The notes beneath the pieces are model-generated. The model had not been told where the DNA came from. It ran no database searches and worked only from the letters and a program-made list of their open reading frames with translations. Below, piece by piece: positions 1 through 8,188 of a stretch of 64,000 nucleotides of DNA. The position numbers and the translations under genes are program-made. Position 1 is the first letter of the stretch. Every line of letters starts with the position of its first letter. This DNA is from Halomicrobium zhouii (GTDB lineage: Archaea > Halobacteriota > Halobacteria > Halobacteriales > Haloarculaceae): contig NZ_FOZK01000006.1 of assembly GCF_900114435.1 (NCBI RefSeq), positions 1-64,000 of the forward strand, in the 5' to 3' direction.

Positions 1-6
1 TCGGCG

Positions 7-128
7 TTAAGGCGGCCATAGCGGCGGGGCGACTCCCGTACCCATCCCGAACACGGAAGATAAGCCCGCCTGCGTTTCGGTGAGTACTGGAGTGTGCGAA
101 CCTCTGGGAAACTCGATTCGCCGCCTGC
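7..128 (+). rRNA. rrf: 5S ribosomal RNA
   Basis: The sequence matches the haloarchaeal 5S rRNA pattern almost throughout: TTAAGGCGGCCATAGCGG at the 5' end, the conserved CCCGTACCCATCCCGAACAC loop, and GCCGCCTGC at the 3' end, which pairs with the 5' strand (GGCGGC with GCCGCC). It is the last rRNA of an rRNA operon whose 16S and 23S genes lie before the window. The exact ends are set by the terminal helix and may be off by one or two bases. Confidence 0.95.
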
Positions 129-140
129 CACTCATACTCG

Positions 141-203
141 GCGTCCAATTCGGACGCCATCATTTCAACCCTCGAACAGCCACTGCGCTGTTCGGGGGTT
201 TTT
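141..203 (+). terminator. Two hairpins and a T-run after 5S rRNA
   Basis: Two stem-loops follow the 5S gene. The first (141-157) pairs GCGTCC with GGACGC. The second (about 169-197) pairs CCCTCGAACAGC with GCTGTTCGGGGG, with one G-U pair, and is followed by five T residues. This is a plausible processing or termination site for the rRNA operon transcript. Confidence 0.6.
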
Positions 204-272
204 GTCATTTGTCGACGGGCGATAGCTATTGGCCGGCCAACAGTTTTACTCGCTGGCCGCGTACCGACAGCC

Positions 273-530
273 ATGACGACTCACGTCAAACTCAACGAAC
301 TCGACGAGGCGTTCGCGGGGCTCCGGTTCCCGATCGAGCGGGAGACCGTCGCGACCGAACTGCACGACGTCGTCCTGGTGTACGCCGACGGTGAGGAACC
401 GCTTCCAGACGTCCTCGACCGCGTCGGGACGCAGTCGTTCGCGGACCGCGACGAGCTGGAAACCGAGATCTACAACGTGCTTCCGGTCGAGGCCGTCGGC
501 GAACCCGGTCAGTCGGAGGGCGAGGGATAG
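273..530 (+). CDS. DUF5789-type small haloarchaeal protein
   Basis: An 85-residue acidic protein. Its layout matches the haloarchaeal DUF5789 family as I know it: an N-terminal segment of the form FP(I/V)xRExxxxEL, a central DVxLxYADGEE segment, and a C-terminal VLPVEAVGEPGQSEGEG tail in which the VGEPxQSEGEG ending is typical. The function is unknown. There is no signal peptide or membrane segment, so it should be cytoplasmic. A TATA-like stretch (CAGTTTTACT, 241-250) lies about 25-30 nt before the ATG, which fits a leaderless transcript separate from the rRNA operon. The gene sits unusually between 5S rRNA and tRNA-Cys. Confidence 0.75.
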   Translation: MTTHVKLNELDEAFAGLRFPIERETVATELHDVVLVYADGEEPLPDVLDRVGTQSFADRDELETEIYNVLPVEAVGEPGQSEGEG

Positions 531-547
531 CCCCGCGGGTATCGCAA

Positions 548-557
548 CGCATAAATC
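548..557 (+). promoter_or_regulatory. TATA box of tRNA-Cys
   Basis: GCATAAATCC lies about 25-34 nt before the first base of tRNA-Cys. This suggests the tRNA has its own promoter and does not depend only on read-through from the rRNA operon. Confidence 0.45.
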
Positions 558-581
558 CGCCCACCGAGGAATTTCACCCGC

Positions 582-657
582 GCCAAGGTGGCAGAGTCCG
601 GCCGAACGCAGCGGCCTGCAGAGCCGCCCATCGCCGGTTCAAATCCGGCCCTTGGCT
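582..657 (+). tRNA. tRNA-Cys (anticodon GCA)
   Basis: A full cloverleaf can be drawn. The acceptor stem GCCAAGG (582-588) pairs with CCTTGGC (650-656). The anticodon stem GCGGC pairs with GCCGC around the loop CTGCAGA, giving anticodon GCA. The T-arm is CCGGTTCAAATCCGG. The base after the acceptor stem is T (657), the U73 discriminator expected of tRNA-Cys. The CCA is not encoded. The position downstream of 5S rRNA is the usual one in haloarchaea. Confidence 0.95.
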
Positions 658-693
658 TCCTGCGACGAACGAACACGAGGAGCGGCAGCCACG
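634..693 (+). repeat. Direct repeat copy 1: tRNA-Cys 3' end plus flank
   Basis: These 60 bases start in the T-arm of tRNA-Cys and run 36 bases past its end. They recur at 731-790 with a single mismatch (C686 versus A783). A duplicated tRNA 3' end is what a tRNA-targeting integrase leaves behind, so this copy would be one attachment-site half. Confidence 0.85.
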
Positions 694-730
694 CCGGTTT
701 GAACCCTGGGACGAGCGAAGCGAAGTCCCT

Positions 731-790
731 CCGGTTCAAATCCGGCCCTTGGCTTCCTGCGACGAACGAACACGAGGAGCGGAAGCCACG
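731..790 (+). repeat. Direct repeat copy 2: displaced tRNA-Cys 3' end
   Basis: This is the second copy of the 60-base repeat, 97 bp downstream of the first. It contains the 3' half of the T-arm and acceptor stem of tRNA-Cys but no 5' part, so it is not a tRNA gene. Between the copies lies an inverted T-arm-like piece (CCGGTTTGAACC, about 694-705) and a small hairpin, GGGAC...GTCCC (about 708-730). Confidence 0.85.
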
Positions 791-2155
791 CATGCGTACG
801 CTGATCGTCGGGCCGTCTCACCTGGGGCTGTGATGGTTGATCAAGACCTTGATTGGCTCGAGGAGTGACTTGGGGATCTACCGTGACCGACATTCGAATG
901 GGTCGCAAAATTCATCAAATGTCTGTGCAATTTCGCGTCCTATTCTAATGCTGACTCATGTGGGGAGATCGGGGACGAACACATGTAATCCGTGGGAATC
1001 GGCCACTATAGTGGTGGAACACGGCCTGATTCCCCGGTGCGCAACGAACGAACATGAGTTTCCTCGGCGAACTCGTGATTTACGCGGAGCGGGCTGCGGA
1101 ATTCGTTCCGGGAGGAGCTGTCCACAGCGGAATCGGATGGGCGAGTGCATATTCGTTCGATACGGGACTGCCACCGTTCGTAGTACTATCGTTCACGAGG
1201 GTGGCCTATCATAATCTTTCAACACGCCGTGAGTCGCCGATCTGGTGTCTCCGGAATGTAGGTCGGTGTTTCGTACTCAGTTGTGGTGGGAATTGTCCTG
1301 GCAAGATTTTTAGATATAAGATTCACAGGTAGTAACGAAAGCTGATACTATGGTGTCTATCCGTGGGTGCAGCATTGTACCGACTGGGGTGGCGTTATCC
1401 GATACAACGATCCAGGTCGATCTGATCGATCTGATCGATGTGATTACTGTGGTGAGATCGGTGACGTCGGTATCGTGAAATTCGACTGTCTTCCTCCCAC
1501 GCTTCTCAGCGGATAGAACGCAATCGAGTAACGGTTTTTGCGATTACTCGGCACTCCTTGAGAGTTCGAGCATCACACTTCTCACTCGATGGCCGATACC
1601 ACGGCGGTCTCCGGTTGGTGGCGACGATATCGGGTTACGACGCTCTCCGTGTCCGGTGGTTTGCGAGCATCCTGCGGTTATTTCGGACGGTGGGTTGGGT
1701 GTGTCGCGGGGGTACTTCGTAGAGATTCCTGCGACGTGAAGATTCGGCCGTCAGAATCCACTACAGAGGAAAATACGGGACTGGCGCGGTACTGGGCGCG
1801 ACCCGTCTTTCGAAAGCCTATCACAGATTTAAGGCTGTTATTTCTCTCGGCGGCGAGAACGGGTCGACCCGTCGATCCCCCGCCTCGTGGCCGTACACGT
1901 TCGTTCGATATACTCGCAGGCTCGGTGAAAATGCGGAAAAACACCTATCGAACGGTCGAGAGGCGGAATGACCGTGCAAATCGAACGTCCGGACGGGGGA
2001 GTGACGAGAGACTACGTCTGGTCGTTCGGGAATTGTAGCCGCTATCGACGGCGACCAACGGCCCCGTCGTTCTCGGTCAGCCGGTTCGCGACGTCCACCC
2101 CGACCGTCCGAAATAATCGAAGGGCTTACGACCGCACGGTCCATCACGATCGAAT
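791..2155. other. About 1.36 kb without a convincing gene
   Basis: Every frame here is short, basic or arginine-rich, or lacks a haloarchaeal amino-acid profile. The part from about 840 to 1560 is visibly richer in A+T than the rest of the window. A CCACTATAGTGG palindrome sits at about 1004-1015. A short match (ACGAACGAACA) to the tRNA-Cys flank repeat sits near 1043. The stretch lies between a duplicated tRNA end and the catabolic island, which fits decayed integrated DNA, but no integrase or transposase remnant can be named. Confidence 0.5.
1346..1516 (+). pseudogene. Possible remnant of a small Cys-rich protein
   Basis: One frame between stops at 1343 and 1514 reads QHCTDWGGVIRYNDPGR, then a DRS repeat, then CDYCGEIGDVGIVKFDC before its stop. 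This resembles a zinc-binding knuckle protein that has lost its start and one Cys. It contains a 9-bp in-frame tandem repeat (TCGATCTGA, 1417-1443), which gives the repeated Ser-Asp-Arg. No start codon is present. The identification rests only on the Cys pattern and is weak. Confidence 0.25.
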
Positions 2156-2914
2156 ATGTCACACGGTGCGCCACCGCTGAAGACGATCCAACGAGCGTTC
2201 GAGATACTCGAACTGTTACGCGAGGGGAAGTCGGTCGGCGTCGCGGAGCTCGCACGGCGGATGGACCTCCCCAAGAGCACCGTTCACGATTACCTGCGGT
2301 CGCTCAATACGATGGGCTACGTCGTCAACGAGGGACAGGAGTACACGCTCAGCTTCCGCCTCCTGGAACTGGGTGGGCAGGTGAAATACAGCAATCGCCT
2401 GTTCCACGTCGCCAAGCCGGAACTGGACCGGCTCGTCGAGGTGACTGGGGAGCTGGCGAGCGTGAACGTCGAGGAGCGGGGGCACTTCGTCATCCTTCAC
2501 GCCAAGTACGGGGACGAGTCGCTGCAGCTCGGTATCTATCCGGGGATGACGATCCCGATACACACCCACGCTGCGGGGAAGGTCATGCTGGCTGGCTTTC
2601 CCGACGAGAAGGTCGACCGCATCCTCGACGAACACGGGCTCGAACAGCGGACAGAACATACGATCACCGACCGCGACGAACTCGCGGCCGAACTGGACGC
2701 TATCGGTGAACGTGGGTATGGCGTGGACTGGAACGAGCAGATCGTCGGTATGGGCGTCGTCGCAGCGCCCGTCGAAATCGACGGTCGCGTGATCGGCGCT
2801 ATCGGACTCGTCTGTCCGACCGACCGTCTCGACGACGTCGATTACCGGGCGGAACTCGTCCAGGAGGTGAAGAAGTCCGCCAATATCATCTCCGTCAACT
2901 ACCAGTACTCGTAG
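2156..2914 (+). CDS. IclR-family transcriptional regulator
   Basis: A 252-residue protein of normal IclR length. Residues about 8-65 form the winged helix-turn-helix (IQRAFEILELLREG, then LARRMDLPKSTVHDYLRSL and a wing GYVV). Residues about 75-250 are the effector-binding domain, with the family-typical IHTHAAGKVMLA segment and the GYGVDWNEQIVGMGVVAAPV stretch. IclR proteins usually control nearby catabolic genes and sense small aromatic or organic acids. It stands just upstream of, and in the same direction as, the Liv-type importer and the CoA/gentisate genes, so it is the obvious candidate regulator of the island. The ligand cannot be read from sequence. Confidence 0.9.
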   Translation: MSHGAPPLKTIQRAFEILELLREGKSVGVAELARRMDLPKSTVHDYLRSLNTMGYVVNEGQEYTLSFRLLELGGQVKYSNRLFHVAKPELDRLVEVTGELASVNVEERGHFVILHAKYGDESLQLGIYPGMTIPIHTHAAGKVMLAGFPDEKVDRILDEHGLEQRTEHTITDRDELAAELDAIGERGYGVDWNEQIVGMGVVAAPVEIDGRVIGAIGLVCPTDRLDDVDYRAELVQEVKKSANIISVNYQYS

Positions 2915-3066
2915 AGCGGTGACGCATCGACGACGGGTGTTTGCGACCGTGGGCGTCGTTTCAGGTGGTACGGTGGGTCAGGGTCTGCAATGCGCTCGTA
3001 GCGATACCTGACGGTGGATTCGGACCTGTCGGTGTCCGGTGGGAACGTCCGAGCTACCGCCTTCCG

Positions 3067-3077
3067 AAAAGTATATC
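3067..3077 (+). promoter_or_regulatory. Promoter of the Liv-type transporter operon
   Basis: AAAAGTATATC, preceded by a CCG-rich BRE-like stretch, ends about 25 nt before the ATG at 3102. The spacing fits leaderless transcription and supports choosing 3102 over the in-frame start at 3039, which lies upstream of this element. Confidence 0.6.
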
Positions 3078-3101
3078 ATTCCCGATCACAATTCTCGTGC
3101 C

Positions 3102-4403
3102 ATGCCACGAACTACCAGGCGAGAGATACTCAAACGTGTTGGCGCAACGTCCGGTCTCGGTAGCGTTATGATCGCGGGATGTAGTAGCGACTCCGACGAT
3201 GCGGGCGGCCAACAGACCACTGGTGGGGACACGACCGACGCCGGTACCGCGGGTAGCAGTGGTCCCGACGAACTCCACATCGGCGTCTTCGCGCCCTATA
3301 CGGGACCGTTCGCCCCGTGGGGGAGTGCGCTAACGACCGGGTCGGAACTCGCGAAACAGGACCTCGAGGCGGAGTTCGACGTCTCGATAACCCTGAGCGA
3401 GTACGACACCGAGACGAACCCCAGCGCGGCCCAGGAACGGATCCAGCGGGCCGTCACCTCGGACGGGATCGACATGGCTCACGGCGGTATCTCGTCGGCA
3501 GTCTGTGGGTCCATCGGATCGTGGGCCTCGGACAACGGCGTCCCGTTCATCACACAGGGCGCTTCGGACACGCTCACCGGGGAGAGTTGCCAGCCGTACA
3601 TGTTCAGGGCGTACCCGTCGAACACGATGATGGCCCGGGCCGTCGGCCAGCCGATGGCCGAGGAGGCAGACAGCTGGTACCTCCTGTACACGGACTACGT
3701 CTGGGGCCAGACCGCCCAGGAGATCATCGGAAGCGTTCTCGAGGAGAACGGTGCGACGGTCGCCGGCACGGACGCGGTTCCCGGCCCGGGTAATCAGGAC
3801 TTCACGCAGTACATCAACAACGTGGAGAACTCCGACGCGGACGGCGTGGCCATGATCATTCCCGGCCTCGACGCTCGTGCGGCCGCGAGCCAGCTCCAGA
3901 ACCGCGGCCTCCACGAGGCGTTGTCCGTGATGTTCCACCAGTTCGAGGACCAGGTCATGTGGGGCCTCAACCAGGAGGCCGCCTCGATGGTCGATCTGGG
4001 CCCGACGGGCTGGATCAACACCGTCGAGGGCGGCGAGGACTTCAAACAGCGCGTCGACGAGCAGGGGGAGACGGATCCGTTCTCGCGACAGTACATGGCG
4101 TACGTATCCACGGACCAGGCCGTCCGCGCGGCGATGCGCGCCGGCAGTGCGAACGGGGACGACGTTCGGGCGGCGCTCGAGGGCCACGAGATAACCGACA
4201 GTCCCGTCAACGATATCGTGCCGAACTCGACCCTCAAATGGCGCGCGTGCGACCACCAGCTCGTCCAGCCGACCCACGTCGTGCAGGCCCGCGACGCGAG
4301 CGAGATGACGAACGACCCGTACAAGCAGTGGTTCGAGGTTTCGAAGACCGTTGCTGGCGACCAGGTCGCCAGGAGCTGCGAAGAAACCGGCTGTAGCTTC
4401 TAA
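3102..4403 (+). CDS. livJ: Branched-chain-type ABC transporter substrate-binding lipoprotein
   Basis: A 433-residue LivJ-like (type I periplasmic-binding fold) protein. The N-terminus carries a twin-arginine signal (TTRREILKR), a short hydrophobic stretch and a lipobox ending IAGC, so it should be Tat-exported and lipid-anchored outside the membrane. A Thr/Gly/Asp-rich linker precedes a domain beginning LHIGVFAPYTGPFAPWG, typical of the family. It is the first gene of a five-gene importer operon, and the permease gene starts 4 bp after its stop. LivJ-like proteins in catabolic islands often bind aromatic acids rather than amino acids. The neighbourhood here suggests an aromatic or phenylpropanoid acid, which is inference. 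Confidence 0.88.
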   Translation: MPRTTRREILKRVGATSGLGSVMIAGCSSDSDDAGGQQTTGGDTTDAGTAGSSGPDELHIGVFAPYTGPFAPWGSALTTGSELAKQDLEAEFDVSITLSEYDTETNPSAAQERIQRAVTSDGIDMAHGGISSAVCGSIGSWASDNGVPFITQGASDTLTGESCQPYMFRAYPSNTMMARAVGQPMAEEADSWYLLYTDYVWGQTAQEIIGSVLEENGATVAGTDAVPGPGNQDFTQYINNVENSDADGVAMIIPGLDARAAASQLQNRGLHEALSVMFHQFEDQVMWGLNQEAASMVDLGPTGWINTVEGGEDFKQRVDEQGETDPFSRQYMAYVSTDQAVRAAMRAGSANGDDVRAALEGHEITDSPVNDIVPNSTLKWRACDHQLVQPTHVVQARDASEMTNDPYKQWFEVSKTVAGDQVARSCEETGCSF

Positions 4404-4407
4404 CTCC

Positions 4408-5436
4408 ATGGACGGAATCGGTATTCAGACGGTAGACCGGGATGCACTGCCCATCTCCCCGGGGGAACTAGTGACATCGTTGGTGCTGTTTGTCTTGCTC
4501 GCGCACGCGTTCGCCGTGCGACCGGGACTGTTCGTCGACCAGCTCGTCGGCGGGCTCGTGTACGGACTGATCCTGGTGCTGGTCGCCCTCGGCCTCTCGA
4601 TCATCCTCGGGCTCCTCGGGGTCGTCAACTTCGCTCACGGCGCCTTCTTCATGATGGGGGCGTACCTGACGTTTCAGGTGCTGAACGTGTGGGGACTGCC
4701 GTTCTGGGCGACGCTGTTCGTCGTGCCGGTGGTGGTCGGCCTCGTCGGCATCGTGATCGAACGGGGTGTTCTCCAGTTCGTCTACGACGAGGACCCGCTC
4801 ATCGGATTGCTGGCGACGTTCGGCATCGCCCTGATGATCGACGAGGCGACCCGTGCCATCTGGGGTGGGAGTCCACTGAGCGTCACGACGCCACAGATAC
4901 TCGACAGCAGTATCGGTATTGGTGTCACGACGATCGCCAGGATGCGGCTGTTCTCCGTCCTCGTGAGCGTCGTCGTCATCGTCGCCGTCTACCTGCTGAT
5001 CGAGCGGACCGACTTCGGACTCTCTGTCCGGGCGGGTGTGCTCGACCGCGAGATGGCCGAGTTCGTCGGCGTGAACATCCCCCTCCGCTTCGTCGTGATG
5101 TTCTTCATCGGGGCCGCCATCGCCGGCCTCGGTGGCGTCCTTCGGGGGGCCGAACTGGGGATGGACCTCGGGATGGGCAACCAGTTCATCATCCTCGCGT
5201 TCGTCGTCGTCGTCGTCGGTGGCGTCGGGAGCCTCTTCGGTAGCGTCGTCTCCGGTATCCTCATCGGTGAAGCGACGTTCCTGACGCCACTCGTCCTGCG
5301 AACGCTCTCGGAGACGACGAACGTCGAGGCCCTCAACGTCTCCGGCATCGGCGGGCTCATGCCCTTCCTCGTGATGATCGTCGTGTTACTCGTCCGACCG
5401 CGTGGACTGTTCGGACAGGAGGGGTTCATGGAATGA
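4408..5436 (+). CDS. livH: Branched-chain-type ABC transporter permease LivH
   Basis: A 342-residue integral membrane protein with about eight hydrophobic segments and the LivH signature LGLLGVVNFAHGAFFMMGAY near residues 60-85. The start at 4408 (MDGIGIQTVDR) is 4 bp past the stop of the binding-protein gene. A longer in-frame start inside that gene is unlikely. The C-terminus (VRPRGLFGQEGFME) is typical of LivH, and its stop overlaps the start of the next gene by four bases (ATGA), implying translational coupling with LivM. Confidence 0.9.
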   Translation: MDGIGIQTVDRDALPISPGELVTSLVLFVLLAHAFAVRPGLFVDQLVGGLVYGLILVLVALGLSIILGLLGVVNFAHGAFFMMGAYLTFQVLNVWGLPFWATLFVVPVVVGLVGIVIERGVLQFVYDEDPLIGLLATFGIALMIDEATRAIWGGSPLSVTTPQILDSSIGIGVTTIARMRLFSVLVSVVVIVAVYLLIERTDFGLSVRAGVLDREMAEFVGVNIPLRFVVMFFIGAAIAGLGGVLRGAELGMDLGMGNQFIILAFVVVVVGGVGSLFGSVVSGILIGEATFLTPLVLRTLSETTNVEALNVSGIGGLMPFLVMIVVLLVRPRGLFGQEGFME

Positions 5437-6548
5437 GCGGCGACACCTCGCAGACCGAACCTACCCAGCGATTGCCCGACTCACTGACCGACGGAAGATT
5501 CGAACAGTGGCGGGTCCCGCTCGGCTTGCTCGCCCTCGTCGTCTTGCTGCGTCCGGTCATCGGCCACGAGTTCCTGCTCAACTATCCACCGTTCGCGAAC
5601 ACCATCCTCGTCTGGATGTTGTTCGCCGCGTCGTTCAACGTCCTCCTGGGGTACACCGGCCTGCTGTCGTTCGGCCACGGCATGTTCCTCGGATTCGGGG
5701 CGTACGGTGCCGCGATCGGGTTGACGCGGTTCGACCTCCCGTTCACCGTCTCCGCCGTGATCGGACTCGCCGTCGCGGCCGTGGTCGCCTACCTCATCGG
5801 GCGGATCATCGCCCAGCGGGGCGAGATATACTTCGCGATGCTGACGCTCGCGTTCGCCAAGGCCGCTCACTTCATCGCGAACCAGAACTACGGCGGCCTC
5901 ACGGGCGGTTCGACGGGCATCGTCGGGGTGCTCCCGTCCTGGATAGAGACCCAGCGCGGGGTGAAGTACGTCGCCACCGGAGGGTTCCAGTTCGACTGGT
6001 ACTACCTCCTCGGGACGGTTTTCGTCCTCGCCACGCTGGCGCTCTGGCAGATCGCACGGTCGCCGTTCGGTCGCTCGCTCGTCGCCGTCCGCGAGAACGA
6101 GGAACTGGCCCGTGCAGTCGGGATCGACGACACGCGGTACAAGATCTGGTCGTTCACGTTTAGCGGCGTGTTTGCGGCACTGGCCGGCGTCCTGTACGCG
6201 ATCAACAATCAGGGTTCCTCGCTGTCGACACTCACGGTCGAAACGAGCGGCGACATCATCCTGATGACGATCCTCGGTGGGGCGAACTACTTCTTCGGCC
6301 CGCTGGCCGGCGTGTTCGTCTGGCTGTTCTCCGAGGAGTTCCTCATCGAGTTCGAGACGCTGGTGCTGCCGCTCGCGGAGTACCCGCTCGTCACCATCGA
6401 ACTCGGCGGCCTGCTGTCGTACTGGCAGTTCTTCCTCGGGCTCCTGTTCGTCATCTCCGTGCTCGTCGCGCCACGGGAGGGCCTGTGGGGCCTGTTCAGG
6501 AGCGGGATCGGTGGACTGTACGACCGCGTCAGGGGTGGTCGTGAATGA
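5433..6548 (+). CDS. livM: Branched-chain-type ABC transporter permease LivM
   Basis: A 371-residue membrane protein with eight to ten hydrophobic segments and the LivM hallmark NVLLGYTGLLSFGHGMFLG at about residues 70-90. It also has the family motif SPFGRSLVAVRENEELARAVG, a cytoplasmic loop thought to contact the ATPases. It pairs with LivH as the heterodimeric channel. Both its ends overlap the neighbouring genes by four bases, so the operon is tightly coupled. Confidence 0.9.
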   Translation: MSGDTSQTEPTQRLPDSLTDGRFEQWRVPLGLLALVVLLRPVIGHEFLLNYPPFANTILVWMLFAASFNVLLGYTGLLSFGHGMFLGFGAYGAAIGLTRFDLPFTVSAVIGLAVAAVVAYLIGRIIAQRGEIYFAMLTLAFAKAAHFIANQNYGGLTGGSTGIVGVLPSWIETQRGVKYVATGGFQFDWYYLLGTVFVLATLALWQIARSPFGRSLVAVRENEELARAVGIDDTRYKIWSFTFSGVFAALAGVLYAINNQGSSLSTLTVETSGDIILMTILGGANYFFGPLAGVFVWLFSEEFLIEFETLVLPLAEYPLVTIELGGLLSYWQFFLGLLFVISVLVAPREGLWGLFRSGIGGLYDRVRGGRE

Positions 6549-7336
6549 GTGACACTGCGAGGACCGCCCGGTCCGCCGACGTCGTGCTAGAGACCGAAGG
6601 ACTGACCAAGCAGTTCGGCGGCCTGACGGCGCTCGAACACGTCGACCTGGCCGTCGAACGGGGCGAACTTCACGCCATCATCGGTCCGAACGGCGCCGGA
6701 AAGACCACGCTGTTCAACACCATCACCGGTGCGCTCGAGCCGACGGCGGGAACCGTCTGGTTCGACGGCGAGGACGTGACGGAGATGGCACAGGAGAAGC
6801 GTCCCCACCGCGGCCTCGCGCGGTCGTTCCAGTCGAACCAGCTGTTCGCGGACCTCAGTGTGCTCGAGAACGTCCGAATCGTCGTTCAGACGGCTCGTTC
6901 CGGACGTTTCGGGCTCGACCTGCTCGGGAACGGGCGGGCGAAGTACCGCGAACAGGCGTTCGAGTACCTCGAGCGGGTCGGGCTCGACGGAGTGCACACC
7001 GCGCTGGCCAAGAACCTCTCGCACGGGGATCAGCGCCGACTCGGCATCGCCATCTCGCTGGCGACGGACCCGTCGGTGCTCCTCCTCGACGAGCCTACCA
7101 GCGGCATGGGCCCGACAGAGACCCAGGAGACGGCGGAGATGATCGACGAACTGCGACAGGACCTCGACCTCACGGTCCTCCTGATCGAACACGACATGGA
7201 CATCGTGCTCTCGATGAGTGACCGCATCACCGTTCTCAACCAGGGAGAGGTCCTCGCCACGGACAGTCCCGGGGCGGTCCAGGAGAACGAAGACGTCCAG
7301 AACGCGTATCTCGGCGGCATGCGGGAGGAACTATGA
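6545..7336 (+). CDS. livG: Branched-chain-type ABC transporter ATPase LivG
   Basis: A 263-residue ABC ATPase. Walker A is GPNGAGKTT (about residues 40-48), the Q-loop lies in RSFQSNQLF, the signature is LSHGDQRRLGIA (a LivG-type variant of LSGGQ), Walker B is VLLLDEPTSGM, and the switch His is in LLIEHDMD. The family-specific YLGG near the C-terminus is present. It overlaps LivM and LivF by four bases each. Confidence 0.92.
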   Translation: MSDTARTARSADVVLETEGLTKQFGGLTALEHVDLAVERGELHAIIGPNGAGKTTLFNTITGALEPTAGTVWFDGEDVTEMAQEKRPHRGLARSFQSNQLFADLSVLENVRIVVQTARSGRFGLDLLGNGRAKYREQAFEYLERVGLDGVHTALAKNLSHGDQRRLGIAISLATDPSVLLLDEPTSGMGPTETQETAEMIDELRQDLDLTVLLIEHDMDIVLSMSDRITVLNQGEVLATDSPGAVQENEDVQNAYLGGMREEL

Positions 7337-8040
7337 CACTACTGGAGATCGACGGAGTCGAGGCGGGATACGAGACGGGACAGGTACTGTTCGGCGTCGA
7401 CATCGACGTGGAGCGCGACGAAGTCGTCTCGCTGCTCGGCCGGAACGGCGCCGGGAAGACGACCACCATGCGCGCCGTCGTCGGTGCGGACGTCCCGAAC
7501 GTCCGCAGTGGTTCGATCACGTTCGATGGGCACGACCTCCTGGCGACGCCGAACTATCAGATCCCGCGGCTCGGACTCACCATCGTTCCCGAGGGTCGAC
7601 GGTGCTTCGAGGACCTCACCATCGAGGAGAACATCCGACTCGGGGCGAACCACGTCGACGACCCGCTCCCGATGGCGTCCGTCTTCGACCAGTTCCCGGA
7701 ACTCGACGAGATGCGGGACCGGCCCGCGCGGAACCTGAGTGGCGGTGAGAAACAGATGCTCGCCATCGCTCGCAGCCTCGTGGCGAATCCGCAGATGATA
7801 CTGCTCGACGAGCCCTGCGAGGGACTCGCCCCGTACATCGTCCGGCGTATCGAATCGATAATCGAGGAGATCAGCCAGGAGCGCAACGTCACCGTGTTGC
7901 TGGTCGAACAGAACGTCGCCGTGGCGCTCGCGGTCGCGGACCGTCACTACATCCTCGACGAAGGTCGGATCGTCGAGGTCGTCTCGACGGAACGACTTCG
8001 CGAGGACGAGACGTTGCGACAGGAGTACCTCGGTGTGTGA
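7333..8040 (+). CDS. livF: Branched-chain-type ABC transporter ATPase LivF
   Basis: A 235-residue ABC ATPase. It has Walker A GRNGAGKTTT, the LivF-typical GLTIVPEGRRCFEDLTIEEN, signature LSGGEKQMLAIARSL, Walker B MILLDEPCEGLAP and a C-terminal EYLGV. It completes the five-gene importer (binding protein, two permeases, two ATPases). About 150 bp containing a new promoter separate it from the next gene, so the importer is probably its own transcription unit. Confidence 0.92.
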   Translation: MTLLEIDGVEAGYETGQVLFGVDIDVERDEVVSLLGRNGAGKTTTMRAVVGADVPNVRSGSITFDGHDLLATPNYQIPRLGLTIVPEGRRCFEDLTIEENIRLGANHVDDPLPMASVFDQFPELDEMRDRPARNLSGGEKQMLAIARSLVANPQMILLDEPCEGLAPYIVRRIESIIEEISQERNVTVLLVEQNVAVALAVADRHYILDEGRIVEVVSTERLREDETLRQEYLGV

Positions 8041-8156
8041 CGTCTGACCTGGGATCCGTGACGATCCCTCGCTGACCAGTTTCGCCCGGCTCACCCGGCG
8101 CGTCGCCGCATAGCCGTCGGTACGCCGCCCCTTGTTCCTTGGTAACATACCGCCAG

Positions 8157-8164
8157 ATTAAATA
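8157..8164 (+). promoter_or_regulatory. TATA box of the dehydrogenase/hydratase gene
   Basis: ATTAAATA lies 25 nt upstream of the ATG at 8189, in otherwise G+C-rich DNA. The spacing fits a leaderless mRNA. Confidence 0.6.
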
Positions 8165-8188
8165 CGGCCGACGGATACGTATCGATCG

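Noticed and set aside
509-793. Minus-strand ORF of about 94 codons over tRNA-Cys and its repeats
   Set aside because: It is a reading of the tRNA and its duplicated 3' end. Spurious proteins of this kind beside tRNA genes are common in annotations.
1054-1332. Possible 92-codon plus-strand gene after the tRNA-Cys repeats
   Set aside because: The first 55 residues look protein-like, but the rest is Arg/Cys-rich and unlike the haloarchaeal proteome. There is no good promoter at leaderless distance, so I do not list it as a gene.
1589-2038. 149-codon plus-strand ORF
   Set aside because: The translation is basic and arginine-rich with no recognisable domain, and its codon use differs from neighbouring genes.
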